Origin: Bryobacterales bacterium
Lineage (GTDB): Bacteria > Acidobacteriota > Terriglobia > Bryobacterales > UBA6623
DNA length: 38,989 nt
Direction: 5' to 3'
NCBI GenBank assembly: GCA_022824585.1
Contig: JAJDZN010000196.1
Span: 1-38,989, forward strand
The stretch's first letter is position 1, and each line of letters opens with the position of its first letter. The translations under genes and the position numbers were made by a program. Positions 1-7,729 of the stretch are shown piece after piece. Under the pieces are notes generated by a model that was given only the letters and a program-made list of their open reading frames with translations, was not told the DNA's origin and searched no databases.

Positions 1-992
1 AGCGCCGCAGCCGAGCTCTTGAGCACGTTGGTGGCCAAGCCTACCGCCATACCACCATTTTGCATGCCGACTTCGAAGGCTACCGTGCGACGGTCGGTCT
101 CGCCGAGCCTGCAGAGGCCCGATGCGAAGTAGCCCAGCCCGTAACCGGCCACGTTGTGCACCAAGGCAGCCAGCAGCAGCGCCGCCCCGCTCTTCAGCAG
201 GTCGTCGCGGGAGCCGGCAGCAATGATCGCCAGGATGAAACAGATCGACGCCATCGAGATGCCGGGCAAGATCCGATCGAGAATGTCCCGGCGGTGCGCC
301 AGCAAGCGGTTGCAAATCAATCCCGCTCCGACCGGAAGGATGACCAGTTCCACGATCGCCCACATCATGTCCAAGAAAGCGATCTCGATAAAGCGGCCCG
401 CCAGCAGTCGCATCGCCAAGGGCGTCAAGAGCGGCGCCATGAGCGTCGAACATGCCGTCATCGTCACCGACAGCGCAACGTTTCCTTTGGCCAGGAAGGC
501 CATCACGTTCGAGGCTACGCCCCCGGAGCAAGAGCCGATCAGCACAACGCCGGCCGCAATCTCATCCGGGAAGCCGAACGCCACCGCGATGGACCAGCCC
601 AGCAGCGGCATGACCGTGAATTGCAGCACCATCCCGATCAGCACGGCCTGCGGCATGCGCAGCGCCCGCGCGAAGTCTCCCAGGCTGAGAGTCGCTCCCA
701 TGCCGAGCATGATCACCTGGATCAGCGGAGTGATCAGCGTGCCGAGTCGAAACTCGCCCCATGACAAGAAATGAGCCGGGAAGTAGAGCGCCCAGCAGGT
801 CATCGTAAATACCCAGAAGGTGAATGCGATGATGTTGAGAGTGGGATGGATCTGAAAGCGAACGGCCAGCAAGGCAAGCGCGGCCACCAGTAGCGTGCCG
901 CTCACCGGGACGTTGCCGGTTACCGTGGCGATGACCGAGCCGAGAAGCGCGACCAGCCCACCGCACGACAGGATCAGACCGACGCGCTTCAC
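1..992 (-). CDS. Bile acid:sodium symporter (BASS) family transporter, C-terminus cut by window edge
   Basis: Reading the minus strand from a GTG at 992 gives an open frame of 330 codons that leaves the window without a stop. It is almost entirely hydrophobic, with about eight to nine membrane spans. Landmarks are GSCSGGVASNVMAFLAKGN near the middle and EVGMQNGGMAVGLA near the visible end, both typical of the BASS fold's substrate and sodium site. BASS proteins import organic anions with sodium; the substrate cannot be told. An in-frame TAA at 1005-1007 and no ATG in between make the GTG the likely start. It is divergent from the RlpA-like gene with only about 9 bases between start codons, so one promoter must lie inside the other gene or one start is misplaced. 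The last few dozen residues are outside the window. Confidence 0.85.
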   Translation of the reverse strand, partial: MKRVGLILSCGGLVALLGSVIATVTGNVPVSGTLLVAALALLAVRFQIHPTLNIIAFTFWVFTMTCWALYFPAHFLSWGEFRLGTLITPLIQVIMLGMGATLSLGDFARALRMPQAVLIGMVLQFTVMPLLGWSIAVAFGFPDEIAAGVVLIGSCSGGVASNVMAFLAKGNVALSVTMTACSTLMAPLLTPLAMRLLAGRFIEIAFLDMMWAIVELVILPVGAGLICNRLLAHRRDILDRILPGISMASICFILAIIAAGSRDDLLKSGAALLLAALVHNVAGYGLGYFASGLCRLGETDRRTVAFEVGMQNGGMAVGLATNVLKSSAAA

Positions 993-1001
993 GAAGGCGG
1001 C

Positions 1002-1754
1002 ATGTTAGCACAGGGCGAAACGGCCGCGCGCCCCGCGGCACTCGCGGGCATCAGCCAAGCGACGCTGATGCTGGCGGCCCTGCTCGCCTGCCTCTTCGTG
1101 GCGGCCTGCGGGGGCCGGCAGACCACTAGGGTCAAACTGCCGCCTCCGATCAACCCCAGGGTCGGTTGGACTCAGGTTGGCATCGCGAGTTGGTACGGGC
1201 CGCCCTATCACGGGCGTCCGGCCGCCAACGGCGAGATCTATGACATGAACAAGCTCACCGCCGCGCACAAGCGACTGCCATTCGACAGTTGGCTGCGGGT
1301 CAAGAACCTCTCCAACGGCAAGACCACCCAGGTGCGGATCACCGACCGAGGGCCGTTCGTGGGCAAGCGCATCATCGACCTCTCGAAAGCAGCCGCGGCC
1401 GATATCGGAATGTTGGGCAGCGGAGTCGCCAAGGTTCGCCTGACGTTGATTCCACCTCCCAAGGGCAGCGCCCGATCCGGTGCCACAGCTTCGGGCGTCA
1501 AGCCGCCCAACCGGAGGCAGGCCGGACGGTTTGACGTCCAGATCGGTCTCTTTAGCCAGCGGGACAACGCCAATGCGCTGGCAGCTAAGGTCCGCAGAAA
1601 GGGTCACCGCGCAACCGTGCGGCGCACCACCGAGGGCGGGTCGCAGCGCTTTCGGGTGCTGGTCGCGGGCGGCAATGCCAGACAGGCCAATTCACGCCTG
1701 CGACGGCTCCGGCAGCAAGGCTTCGAAGGATTCCTGCACCCGCGCCGGGACTAG
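1002..1754 (+). CDS. rlpA: RlpA-like septal lytic transglycosylase lipoprotein with SPOR domain
   Basis: This is a 250-residue secreted lipoprotein. A hydrophobic stretch at about residues 22-35 ends in a lipobox (FVAAC, Cys36). Residues 55-150 form the double-psi beta-barrel of RlpA, with GIASWYG and ITDRGPF. E78, H89 and D115 have the same spacing as the catalytic Glu/His/Asp of Pseudomonas RlpA. Residues 173-248 form a SPOR domain (FDVQIGLFSQRDNA) that binds denuded septal glycan. The predicted role is cleavage of peptide-less glycan strands at the division site. The start is uncertain: ATG at 1002 has a purine-rich AAGGCGG just before it but gives a long n-region, while ATG at 1068 gives a short signal peptide without positive charge. 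The gene converges on the sulfatase, with 23 bases between stop codons. Confidence 0.92.
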   Translation: MLAQGETAARPAALAGISQATLMLAALLACLFVAACGGRQTTRVKLPPPINPRVGWTQVGIASWYGPPYHGRPAANGEIYDMNKLTAAHKRLPFDSWLRVKNLSNGKTTQVRITDRGPFVGKRIIDLSKAAAADIGMLGSGVAKVRLTLIPPPKGSARSGATASGVKPPNRRQAGRFDVQIGLFSQRDNANALAAKVRRKGHRATVRRTTEGGSQRFRVLVAGGNARQANSRLRRLRQQGFEGFLHPRRD

Positions 1755-1777
1755 CCTTCCCGTTCGGCCGTCGGCGA

Positions 1778-3391
1778 TCACTCGCCGGGCAGTTCCCAGC
1801 GCGTCGGCGCTTGGAAGTTCTCGCGGCCTTCGTTGTAGGGGACAACGGCGTCCTCGGGCTGAAGAGCGCGGAACTCCTTGATCTTGTCGTACATCGAGTC
1901 CGCCAACTCGCGATTCTCGTCCAAGACGTTGTGCTCCTCTGCCATGTCTTCGGAAATCCTGAACAAGAAGCGCTTGCGCAACGAGTCGTCGGCTGTGTCG
2001 TCTGTGACCTCCGGTCCGACGACGACCAGCTTCCAGTCATTGGTCATGTAGGAAATCTGCTCGGCATGTGCGCCAGACTGCCCGATGTAATTGAACAGTT
2101 CCCGCTCCAGCGACTCTTGGCGACCGGTAAGCACGTCTACGATGTCCAATCCATCCAACGGCTTGCCGCCTGAGCTTTCAACGCCAGCGAGTCGCATGAC
2201 GGTGGGCAGAATGTCAATGTTGGCCAGCGGGGCGTCGATCTTCCGGCCCAGCGGGATCTGTCCAGGCCAGCGGGCTGCCGCAGAGACGCGTATCCCACCC
2301 TCGAAAACGCTCGCCTTGGCCCCCCGGAGCGGGGTGTTCTCGCCGATTCCGCCGACTCCGCCATTGTCCGAGCTGAAGAGCACGAACGTATTGGAAGAGA
2401 TCCCTGTCTGATCGATCGCGTCGAGAATCTTGCCAACACCTTGGTCAAGAGAATGAACCATCGCACCGAGAATCTTGCGGTTCCTGTGCCGGGCCTCGTT
2501 CGCGGAGTTCGCCTCAACTCCTCGCAACCCCTGGAAGAAACCTCGTGCGGGAGGCAGGCTCTCATAGAGCGGAAGATGTTCTTCCTTGGCTTGGAATGGG
2601 CTGTGCGGCGCATTGAACGGCACGTAGCACAGGAACGGCTCGGCGTCGCCGGCATGGGCGCGGATGAACTTGACGGCGCGATCGGCGATGAGGTCGGTCG
2701 CGTAGCCTTGGTCGTTGCTCGGTTCAAACCCGTCGTGCCAGTCGACCTCGCCTTCGCGCTCATGAGTGAAGTAGTCGACCGCTCCGTTGTAGTGGCCGTA
2801 GAACTCGGTGAACCCTCTGCGCAGCGGGTGATATTTCTTGTGGGTATGCCCCAAGTGCCACTTGCCAAAGACGCCGCGGTGCTTGTAGCCGGCCTCGGCG
2901 AGCACGTGTGCGATGGTCAGTTCGGACACGTCCATGCCGCCTTCGCGCCAAGGCGGATAGACCGCCCGCATCGCGCCAAAGCGGATGGGATAGCGCCCGG
3001 TCAGCAAGCCCGCCCGCGTGGGAGAACACACCGGCGCCACGTAGTAGCGCGCCAGCTCCGCGCCCTCAGCGGCGATGCGGTCGATGTTGGGCGTGGCGAT
3101 GTTGCCGCCATGGAACGTCACGTCGGTCCAACCGAGGTCGTCTGCGAGGAGAATGACGATGTTAGGCCGGGCCGCTGCGTCGGACTCGGTCGGACCCGGC
3201 GTGCATGCGGGTAGCGCGAGCAATGCGAGTGCGAGCAGCCACGGCGCGGAACTCGCGGTCGGGCCAAGCGGCGTGCCCGTGACGGGGGAGTTGGCAGACT
3301 GGGGTATCACGAAATCAATTCTGACAGTAATTGAGTGGGCAGCGCGGCCCTGATCTCGAGTCCGAACACTATTGCCGGTGAATTCCGGCAA
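1778..3391 (-). CDS. Secreted sulfatase, arylsulfatase A-like (family S1)
   Basis: A sulfatase of about 510-537 residues. The first metal-binding motif is visible in NIVILLADDLGWTD, and the formylglycine signature in CSPTRAGLLTGR (C-x-P-x-R). Further landmarks are GKWHLG, FNAPHSPF and SSDNGG. The Cys form needs the aerobic formylglycine-generating enzyme, which is not in this window. It should hydrolyse sulfate esters of a carbohydrate or aryl substrate outside the cytoplasm. A hydrophobic run ending LALLALPAC looks like a lipoprotein signal. The full frame opens with TTG at 3391, but GTG at 3310 would place the lipobox Cys at residue 36, a more usual distance. Neither start has a clear ribosome site. 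The substrate is unknown; the fucosidase and second sulfatase nearby suggest sulfated glycans. Confidence 0.93.
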   Translation of the reverse strand: MPEFTGNSVRTRDQGRAAHSITVRIDFVIPQSANSPVTGTPLGPTASSAPWLLALALLALPACTPGPTESDAAARPNIVILLADDLGWTDVTFHGGNIATPNIDRIAAEGAELARYYVAPVCSPTRAGLLTGRYPIRFGAMRAVYPPWREGGMDVSELTIAHVLAEAGYKHRGVFGKWHLGHTHKKYHPLRRGFTEFYGHYNGAVDYFTHEREGEVDWHDGFEPSNDQGYATDLIADRAVKFIRAHAGDAEPFLCYVPFNAPHSPFQAKEEHLPLYESLPPARGFFQGLRGVEANSANEARHRNRKILGAMVHSLDQGVGKILDAIDQTGISSNTFVLFSSDNGGVGGIGENTPLRGAKASVFEGGIRVSAAARWPGQIPLGRKIDAPLANIDILPTVMRLAGVESSGGKPLDGLDIVDVLTGRQESLERELFNYIGQSGAHAEQISYMTNDWKLVVVGPEVTDDTADDSLRKRFLFRISEDMAEEHNVLDENRELADSMYDKIKEFRALQPEDAVVPYNEGRENFQAPTRWELPGE

Positions 3392-3553
3392 CTCACCAAC
3401 CGTTCATCACCGCTCTCGTGCGTGGGATGGCCCGTAGTCCCCGTCGGTTACTCTCGATTCGCCATGACCGTCACCGCTGCGACCGGTTGGCGTTGGTCGG
3501 CTTGTGGTCTTGGGCCTAGCGCGCAACACGTCGACCCACGTGCCGGCGGAATC

Positions 3554-4249
3554 TCAGGGCAACCCCTGCATGCCCAGTTCCCGCTTTTCATACACGACCG
3601 AAATTTGCCGACCATCCCAGACGTAGCAAAGATCGCGCTCTTGTCGAGCATTCGAGAGTAGGGGCGGGCGGAACACAGCGGCACATTCTCCACCATCCCG
3701 GCGAACGCTGTCATAGACCACGCCGTTGGAGCCTGCCTGACGCAACGTCCTCCCTAGGTGCTGCCCTGCCGCATAGTTGTCCCTGTGATAAATGAGCGGC
3801 TCTGCAGCTCTCTGTCCACGCAAGTCGTGCAGTGCGCCGACAAGGTCGACAAGATACGCCCGCATGTCCAGTTCCATGCGGGGCTGTTCGGTCTGTCGCA
3901 GGAACCGTTCGCGGTGATACCGTGTCTCAACAACGGCTGTGTCGAGGTTGTTCGCAGCGTAGAAGGCACCGTAGCTGCCATCGGAAAAGCGACTGCCGGC
4001 AGGGTTCAGATGGGTAAACGCTGCCATGATGATGCTTGTGCCTGGCCCGCTAACGCGGTCATCGGGAGGCACAAGTTGGATGTTCCCAACCTCATCACGA
4101 AGCTGGGGATTGGTCAGTGCGTCCAATTCGACAATCGCTTCCAAATCTTCAGGTGCCGCCACCCGCTCGAAGAGCTGAATCGGCCGAAACCGGCTTGGGA
4201 TGATGCGCCACGAGGGCTTCCACGCAATCCGGGTTACCGGCGGTATCAC
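3554..4249 (-). CDS. RES-domain toxin (NAD+ phosphorylase family)
   Basis: Toxin of a type II RES/Xre pair. RES toxins degrade NAD+ by phosphorolysis in the cytoplasm. The three name-giving conserved residues are visible: Arg in NPAGSRFSDGSYG, Glu in TAVVETRYHRERF and Ser in GVVYDSVRRDGGECAAVFRP. Length (231-235 residues) fits the family. I place the start at GTG 4249 because it forms a 4-base GTGA overlap with the TGA stop (4246-4248) of the antitoxin, the usual sign of translational coupling. A GTG four codons upstream (4261) is also possible. Transcription should be entirely from the antitoxin promoter at 4749-4777. No toxin residue appears lost, so the module looks intact. Confidence 0.92.
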   Translation of the reverse strand: MIPPVTRIAWKPSWRIIPSRFRPIQLFERVAAPEDLEAIVELDALTNPQLRDEVGNIQLVPPDDRVSGPGTSIIMAAFTHLNPAGSRFSDGSYGAFYAANNLDTAVVETRYHRERFLRQTEQPRMELDMRAYLVDLVGALHDLRGQRAAEPLIYHRDNYAAGQHLGRTLRQAGSNGVVYDSVRRDGGECAAVFRPPLLSNARQERDLCYVWDGRQISVVYEKRELGMQGLP

Positions 4250-4731
4250 GCCCAGCCGCACTCTGAGTCAACGTATTGACGAACTAGGAAGAGGTCCGCC
4301 ACTTGGCCGGACAGCATTCGGTCGAGTGCCGACCGCCCGCCGAACAGGTGTGCAGAATTCGGACGCTTGACCCACTCATCGGCTGCCCTTTCGTCGGGAA
4401 GCAGGACCTGCAGTGCCTTGTAGATGCCGACGACATATGAAATTCGCTCCAGCGTATCCCTTGGCAGAACGACCTTAGAATCCCTCTTCCACTTGAAAAA
4501 CGTGGATCGAGCGCTCAGCCCAAGCAAGGTCATCTGCTGCTCGACTGAGAGGCTCCAGAGTTCCGCGATTCGAAAGAACGTGCGCAGGGCCGGGCCAGAC
4601 AGGCCCTTGCGGTCAGGCACCGTTGCCCGGCGCGCTTGCACCGAGTTGGACGGGCCGGCAGGCCGGCCGGAGGGGCTCTTGCGATCAAGCGCCGTTGCCG
4701 CGTGCGCTTGTGCTGGCATACGATCATCCAT
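4246..4731 (-). CDS. Xre/MbcA/ParS-family antitoxin of the RES toxin
   Basis: 161 residues. The middle region (LSVEQQMTLLGLSARSTFFKW) is the Xre-like helix-turn-helix, and the C-terminal part (ADEWVKRPNSAHLFGGRSA, then MLSGQVADL) is the MbcA/ParS/Xre toxin-binding domain. It neutralises the RES toxin and should repress its own promoter. Odd feature: the N-terminus holds an imperfect tandem repeat with a 24-residue period, QAHAATALDRKSPSG at residues 7-21 and QARRATVPDRKGLSG at 31-45; similar antitoxins usually lack such a tail. ATG at 4731 is chosen because an AGAG lies about 6 bases upstream and the promoter leaves a leader of only about a dozen bases; ATG 4719 (residue 5) is the alternative. 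Confidence 0.92.
   Translation of the reverse strand: MDDRMPAQAHAATALDRKSPSGRPAGPSNSVQARRATVPDRKGLSGPALRTFFRIAELWSLSVEQQMTLLGLSARSTFFKWKRDSKVVLPRDTLERISYVVGIYKALQVLLPDERAADEWVKRPNSAHLFGGRSALDRMLSGQVADLFLVRQYVDSECGWA
4597..4713 (-). repeat. Imperfect tandem repeat inside the antitoxin N-terminus
   Basis: Two 45-base copies, 4669-4713 and 4597-4641, are offset by 72 bases (24 codons). Both DNA and protein are similar; the shared residues are QA-x-x-AT-x-x-DRK-x-x-SG. The frame is kept, so the repeat lengthens the antitoxin N-terminus without breaking it. Confidence 0.7.
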
Positions 4732-4733
4732 AA

Positions 4734-4770
4734 ATATCTCTAGTAGATATATTAGTCCATAATTGGACTA
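4734..4770. promoter_or_regulatory. Two inverted repeats, probable autoregulatory operators
   Basis: TAGTCCA (4753-4759) and TGGACTA (4764-4770) form a perfect 7-base inverted repeat with a 4-base spacer, lying between the -35 and -10 boxes. ATATCT (4734-4739) and AGATAT (4745-4750) form a second, perfect 6-base repeat overlapping the -10 and the transcription start. Both sit where an Xre dimer would block RNA polymerase, the known mode of autorepression in this family. Confidence 0.6.
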
Positions 4771-4777
4771 CTTGCAA
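4749..4777 (-). promoter_or_regulatory. Sigma-70-type promoter of the RES/Xre module
   Basis: On the minus strand TTGCAA (4772-4777) and TAATAT (4749-4754) are separated by exactly 17 bases, a near-consensus housekeeping promoter. It points at the antitoxin start at 4731 and would give a leader of about 12 bases. The spacer is filled by an inverted repeat described separately. Confidence 0.65.
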
Positions 4778-4950
4778 GCCGCCGAAATAGGACCGATAAC
4801 AGAGCTGGACAAGAGTCTGCCGCTTGCCATCACGCACGAGGCGGCACTTGGTTTGGCGGAGGCGGGCGAACCACCACTCAACTAGAGCAGCACGTGTGCT
4901 GACCAGCGTGTTGGCACCGGCCCTTCCGTGACTCGATTCGGACCGGCGGA

Positions 4951-5769
4951 GTGCTAGACTCCGGTTTGACTCGCCCGGCAGCTGTCGCTCTTTCGATCGC
5001 CGGGTCCGACCCATCCGGCGGCGCGGGCCTGCAAGCCGATCTCAAGACGTTCCATCAGTTCGGCGTGTACGGCATGGCTGTACCGACGCTGCTGACCGTC
5101 CAGAGCACTAGCGGAATCGAATCCTCAACCTGCCTATCGCCCGCGTTGGTCCGAGCCCAGCTCGACTGCATTCAGCGCGACATCCCGCCGGTCGCAGCCA
5201 AGACCGGTGCACTCGGCGATCCGGCCATCGTGAGCGTGGTGGCCGACTGGGTGCGCGAGTCTGACGTTCCCGTCATCGTCGATCCCGTGATGGCCAGCAC
5301 CCATGGCGATTCCCTGGCAAGCGACCAGACGATCGACGCACTCGTCGAGGAGCTACTACCTCGCTGCTTCTTGTTAACCCCCAACCTGCCAGAGGCTGCC
5401 AAGCTGTCTGGGATTGCAATCGCGGATCAGAGCGACATGCGCCGTGCTGCGGAACGTATCGGCAAGCGGGGTGCCCGACGGGTGCTGGTCAAGGGCGGGC
5501 ACCTAGATTCCGAGCCCATCGACCTATTGTGGGCGGACGGTTTCGTGCTCACCTTCCCCGCAGAACGCATCCAGAGCCGCCATACCCACGGCACGGGGTG
5601 CGTCCTGTCGGCTGCCATCACTGCAATGATGGCCCTCGATCACACGCTGTTTGACGCCGTGGTGCATGCCAAGCGCTATGTCACTGAAGCCATCCGGACC
5701 GCCCCCGGCCTCGGCCGGGGGCGCGGGCCGCTAAACCTCCATGCTCCCACCGATTCGAAGGCGGAGTGA
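4951..5769 (+). CDS. thiD: Hydroxymethylpyrimidine / phosphomethylpyrimidine kinase
   Basis: ThiD phosphorylates HMP and HMP-phosphate to HMP-diphosphate in thiamine biosynthesis or salvage. The ribokinase-fold landmarks are all present: SIAGSDPSGGAGLQADLKTF at the N-terminus, VIVDPVMASTHGDSL, LLTPNLPEAAKLSG, VLVKGGHL and HTHGTGCVLSAAI with the anion-hole/catalytic Cys. The length (about 270 residues) is normal. The start may be GTG 4951 or TTG 4966; the GGCGGA at 4945-4950 abuts the former and is rather far from the latter. No other thiamine gene is in the window and no THI-box is visible upstream. The stop TGA (5767-5769) overlaps the GTG start of the next gene, so the two are probably co-translated. 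Confidence 0.95.
   Translation: MLDSGLTRPAAVALSIAGSDPSGGAGLQADLKTFHQFGVYGMAVPTLLTVQSTSGIESSTCLSPALVRAQLDCIQRDIPPVAAKTGALGDPAIVSVVADWVRESDVPVIVDPVMASTHGDSLASDQTIDALVEELLPRCFLLTPNLPEAAKLSGIAIADQSDMRRAAERIGKRGARRVLVKGGHLDSEPIDLLWADGFVLTFPAERIQSRHTHGTGCVLSAAITAMMALDHTLFDAVVHAKRYVTEAIRTAPGLGRGRGPLNLHAPTDSKAE
5701..5722. repeat. Perfect 10-base-pair GC hairpin in the 3' end of thiD
   Basis: GCCCCCGGCC (5701-5710) and GGCCGGGGGC (5713-5722) are perfect inverted copies with a 2-base centre. The hairpin lies in the last 24 codons of thiD, 40 to 60 bases before the next gene. There is no T-tract, so it is not a standard terminator. It could slow ribosomes, partly terminate, or stabilise an mRNA end. 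Confidence 0.5.
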
Positions 5770-6704
5770 GTCTGCGATCATCAAGGCTTGGGGCCAGCAT
5801 GGGGGAATCGAAGAGCAACCGCAAGTGGCCCCTAGCCATCCTCGCAGCGGTGGTCTTCCCCGCCCTAGTTCTGCACGGCACCTGCGTTTCGGTCCTCGGC
5901 CCCGGCACGTGGGGCTCGGGGCTGGTCGAGACAGCGCCAGACTTCAAGGCGCCCACGCCCGCGGTGGAGACCTACCGCCAAGAGTTCCAAGCCGACCCTC
6001 GAATCGCGGAAACAGGGGCGGAAGCCACGGTATCCCAAACACCGGCAGGATTGACGGGAAGCGTCGTTTGGACGCATGCCTGGGAAGATCGAGTGCTGTA
6101 TCTCACAGAAGGAGCCGGAACGTCCAGCCGCCGGCTCTATGTTTCTGACACGAACTCAGCGCCTCGCGAGGTAGCGTTGCCGAGCGGCCACCTCGTAGCA
6201 CACCCGCAATGGACGGCAGACGGCATCGTCTATGTGCGCTGGAACCCTTGGGCGGTCTCTCCCGCGAGCAAGCTTCGCCGCTATGTCGCGAGTTGGTTTG
6301 ATCCCTCGCTGCGCCCGGAAGCGTCCCTCTACGGAGACTCCTCGGACACCGGCGACTGGCGCTTCTTGATGCCCGGTCACTCCCTCGCGGTCTCGCCTGA
6401 TGGAAGACGGGCGGCGCTGCTGCGTTCCGGCGCATTGCTAGCCGGTTACTACAGCGTCCATGTCTGGCAAATCGGCTCCTCTGACGCGCCCGCCATCGTG
6501 AGCCTTCGCGAACATGGCAGCAATGCAACCAAGTCATTCCAACTCCGGTGGTCGGCAGACTCCTCCGCATTGCACCTCCAAGGCCGGACGGGAGGCTTCG
6601 ATCGCCGGTCGTCGCGCGGTAGCACCGAGTCAGACAGCATCTCCGCCAATCTCCTGTACATGATTAATGACGCGACCGTATATGATTTGAACCTCGGGAG
6701 TTAA
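5766..6704 (+). CDS. Membrane-anchored protein with TolB/WD40-like propeller repeats, unknown function
   Basis: 312 residues, not recognised as a named family. After a basic stretch (KSNRKW) comes one hydrophobic segment (PLAILAAVVFPALVLHG), probably a signal anchor, so the rest is predicted periplasmic. Repeated beta-strand pieces such as GHLVAHPQWTADGIVYVRW, GHSLAVSPDGRRAALLRSG and SFQLRWSADSSALHLQG look like blades of a TolB-type or PD40 beta-propeller, usually a protein-interaction fold. GTG 5766 overlaps the thiD stop (GTGA); ATG 5799 (MGESKSNRK) is an equally plausible start. The stop is 14 bases before dctP. The place between thiD and a TRAP system suggests one transcript but gives no function. 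Confidence 0.75.
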   Translation: MSLRSSRLGASMGESKSNRKWPLAILAAVVFPALVLHGTCVSVLGPGTWGSGLVETAPDFKAPTPAVETYRQEFQADPRIAETGAEATVSQTPAGLTGSVVWTHAWEDRVLYLTEGAGTSSRRLYVSDTNSAPREVALPSGHLVAHPQWTADGIVYVRWNPWAVSPASKLRRYVASWFDPSLRPEASLYGDSSDTGDWRFLMPGHSLAVSPDGRRAALLRSGALLAGYYSVHVWQIGSSDAPAIVSLREHGSNATKSFQLRWSADSSALHLQGRTGGFDRRSSRGSTESDSISANLLYMINDATVYDLNLGS

Positions 6705-6718
6705 ACCCTTCAATCGGA

Positions 6719-7729
6719 ATGTCCATCCACTCCCACCTCGGCAAGTCTGCGGGGATCGCGGTCTGCCTCGCGTGCCTAGGTTGCGGCCAGGTCTCGCAAA
6801 CCTACCTCTTCCGCTACGCCAATGCGCAGCCCGCGCAACACCCGCGCAGCATCTCGATGGCCTATTTCGAGGAGATCGTCGAGAGACGCACCAACGGCCG
6901 GATCGAGGTCGAGAACCACTTCGGCGGCACTCTCGGGCGCGAGCGCGAACTCATGGACCTAGTCGCCGTTAACGTGCTTCAAGGTACCCGCGGCGGCTTC
7001 TTCTTCGACGTCAGCCCGAAGTACACGATATACCTGCTGCCCTTTCTGGTCGAAGACTGGGAGCAAGCCCTGAGATTGGTCAACAGTGACTTTACGGCCG
7101 GCGTCAACGCCGAGGGCCGTCGCAACGGCTATCACGTGCCCGCCTGCGGCATTTCTCAGGGCTTCCGCGCCCACACGACCAGCGTACGGCCAATCCGCGC
7201 TCCGGAGGACTTTCGCGGCCTCAAGCTCCGCGTACCCGCACAGGAGCCAAACATAATATTAACTGGTGCTTTAGGAGCCAATCCTCAAGAGATACCTTTT
7301 ACAGAGGTCTATCAGGCGTGCAAGACGGGAGTGATCGATGGGCAGGACAACGCCCCGTCCAACCTGTGGGACCTTCGCATCCACGAAGTCCAGAAGTATC
7401 TCAGCATCTCCAACTACATGACCGGCCCCGATCCGTTCATCGTCAATCTTGCATGGTACGAGTCGCTGCCTGCGGACCTGCAGGAGCAGTTTGACAGCGC
7501 CGCGCGCGAGGCAATCGCATTTAGCGACCGCATGAATCGGGACAGCGAGCAGGAGTACATCGGCAAGTTATCCGCCGTGCTAGAGACCAACTACATCGAA
7601 GGCGAGGCACTTGAGCGGTTCCGCGAAGCGGCGGCGCCAGTCTACGACATCCTCATCGCCAAGGGCTACTTCACCTGGGAGGATGTCGAGTCGGCTAGGC
7701 GAGCGGCACGGGGCGAGGAGCAGCAATGA
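6719..7729 (+). CDS. dctP: TRAP transporter periplasmic substrate-binding protein (DctP type), lipoprotein
   Basis: 336 residues. The N-terminus has a short hydrophobic stretch and a lipobox (CLACLGC), so it is probably a lipid-anchored TRAP binding protein. Family landmarks are AQPAQHPRSISMAYFEEIVERRTNGRIEV, FRGLKLRVP (the conserved Arg that usually salt-bridges a ligand carboxylate), GANPQEIPFTEVYQA and GVIDGQDNAPSN. It captures a substrate, probably an organic acid, and hands it to DctQ/DctM. The stop overlaps the dctQ start as ATGA. Codons 177-198 (7247-7312) are strikingly AT-rich although the protein sequence there is normal for the family. ATG 6719 has only a short GGA just before it, so the exact start is moderately sure. 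Confidence 0.93.
   Translation: MSIHSHLGKSAGIAVCLACLGCGQVSQTYLFRYANAQPAQHPRSISMAYFEEIVERRTNGRIEVENHFGGTLGRERELMDLVAVNVLQGTRGGFFFDVSPKYTIYLLPFLVEDWEQALRLVNSDFTAGVNAEGRRNGYHVPACGISQGFRAHTTSVRPIRAPEDFRGLKLRVPAQEPNIILTGALGANPQEIPFTEVYQACKTGVIDGQDNAPSNLWDLRIHEVQKYLSISNYMTGPDPFIVNLAWYESLPADLQEQFDSAAREAIAFSDRMNRDSEQEYIGKLSAVLETNYIEGEALERFREAAAPVYDILIAKGYFTWEDVESARRAARGEEQQ

Noticed and set aside
2441-3214. 257-codon plus-strand frame
   Set aside because: It is antisense to the first sulfatase including its CSPTR signature, and has no motif.
4771-4950. TPP riboswitch ahead of thiD
   Set aside because: No THI-box words (CTGAGA or ACCTGATCTGG-like) are present in the leader.
4724-5014. 96-codon minus-strand frame between the antitoxin and thiD
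   Set aside because: It covers the RES/Xre promoter and the thiD start and shows no domain.
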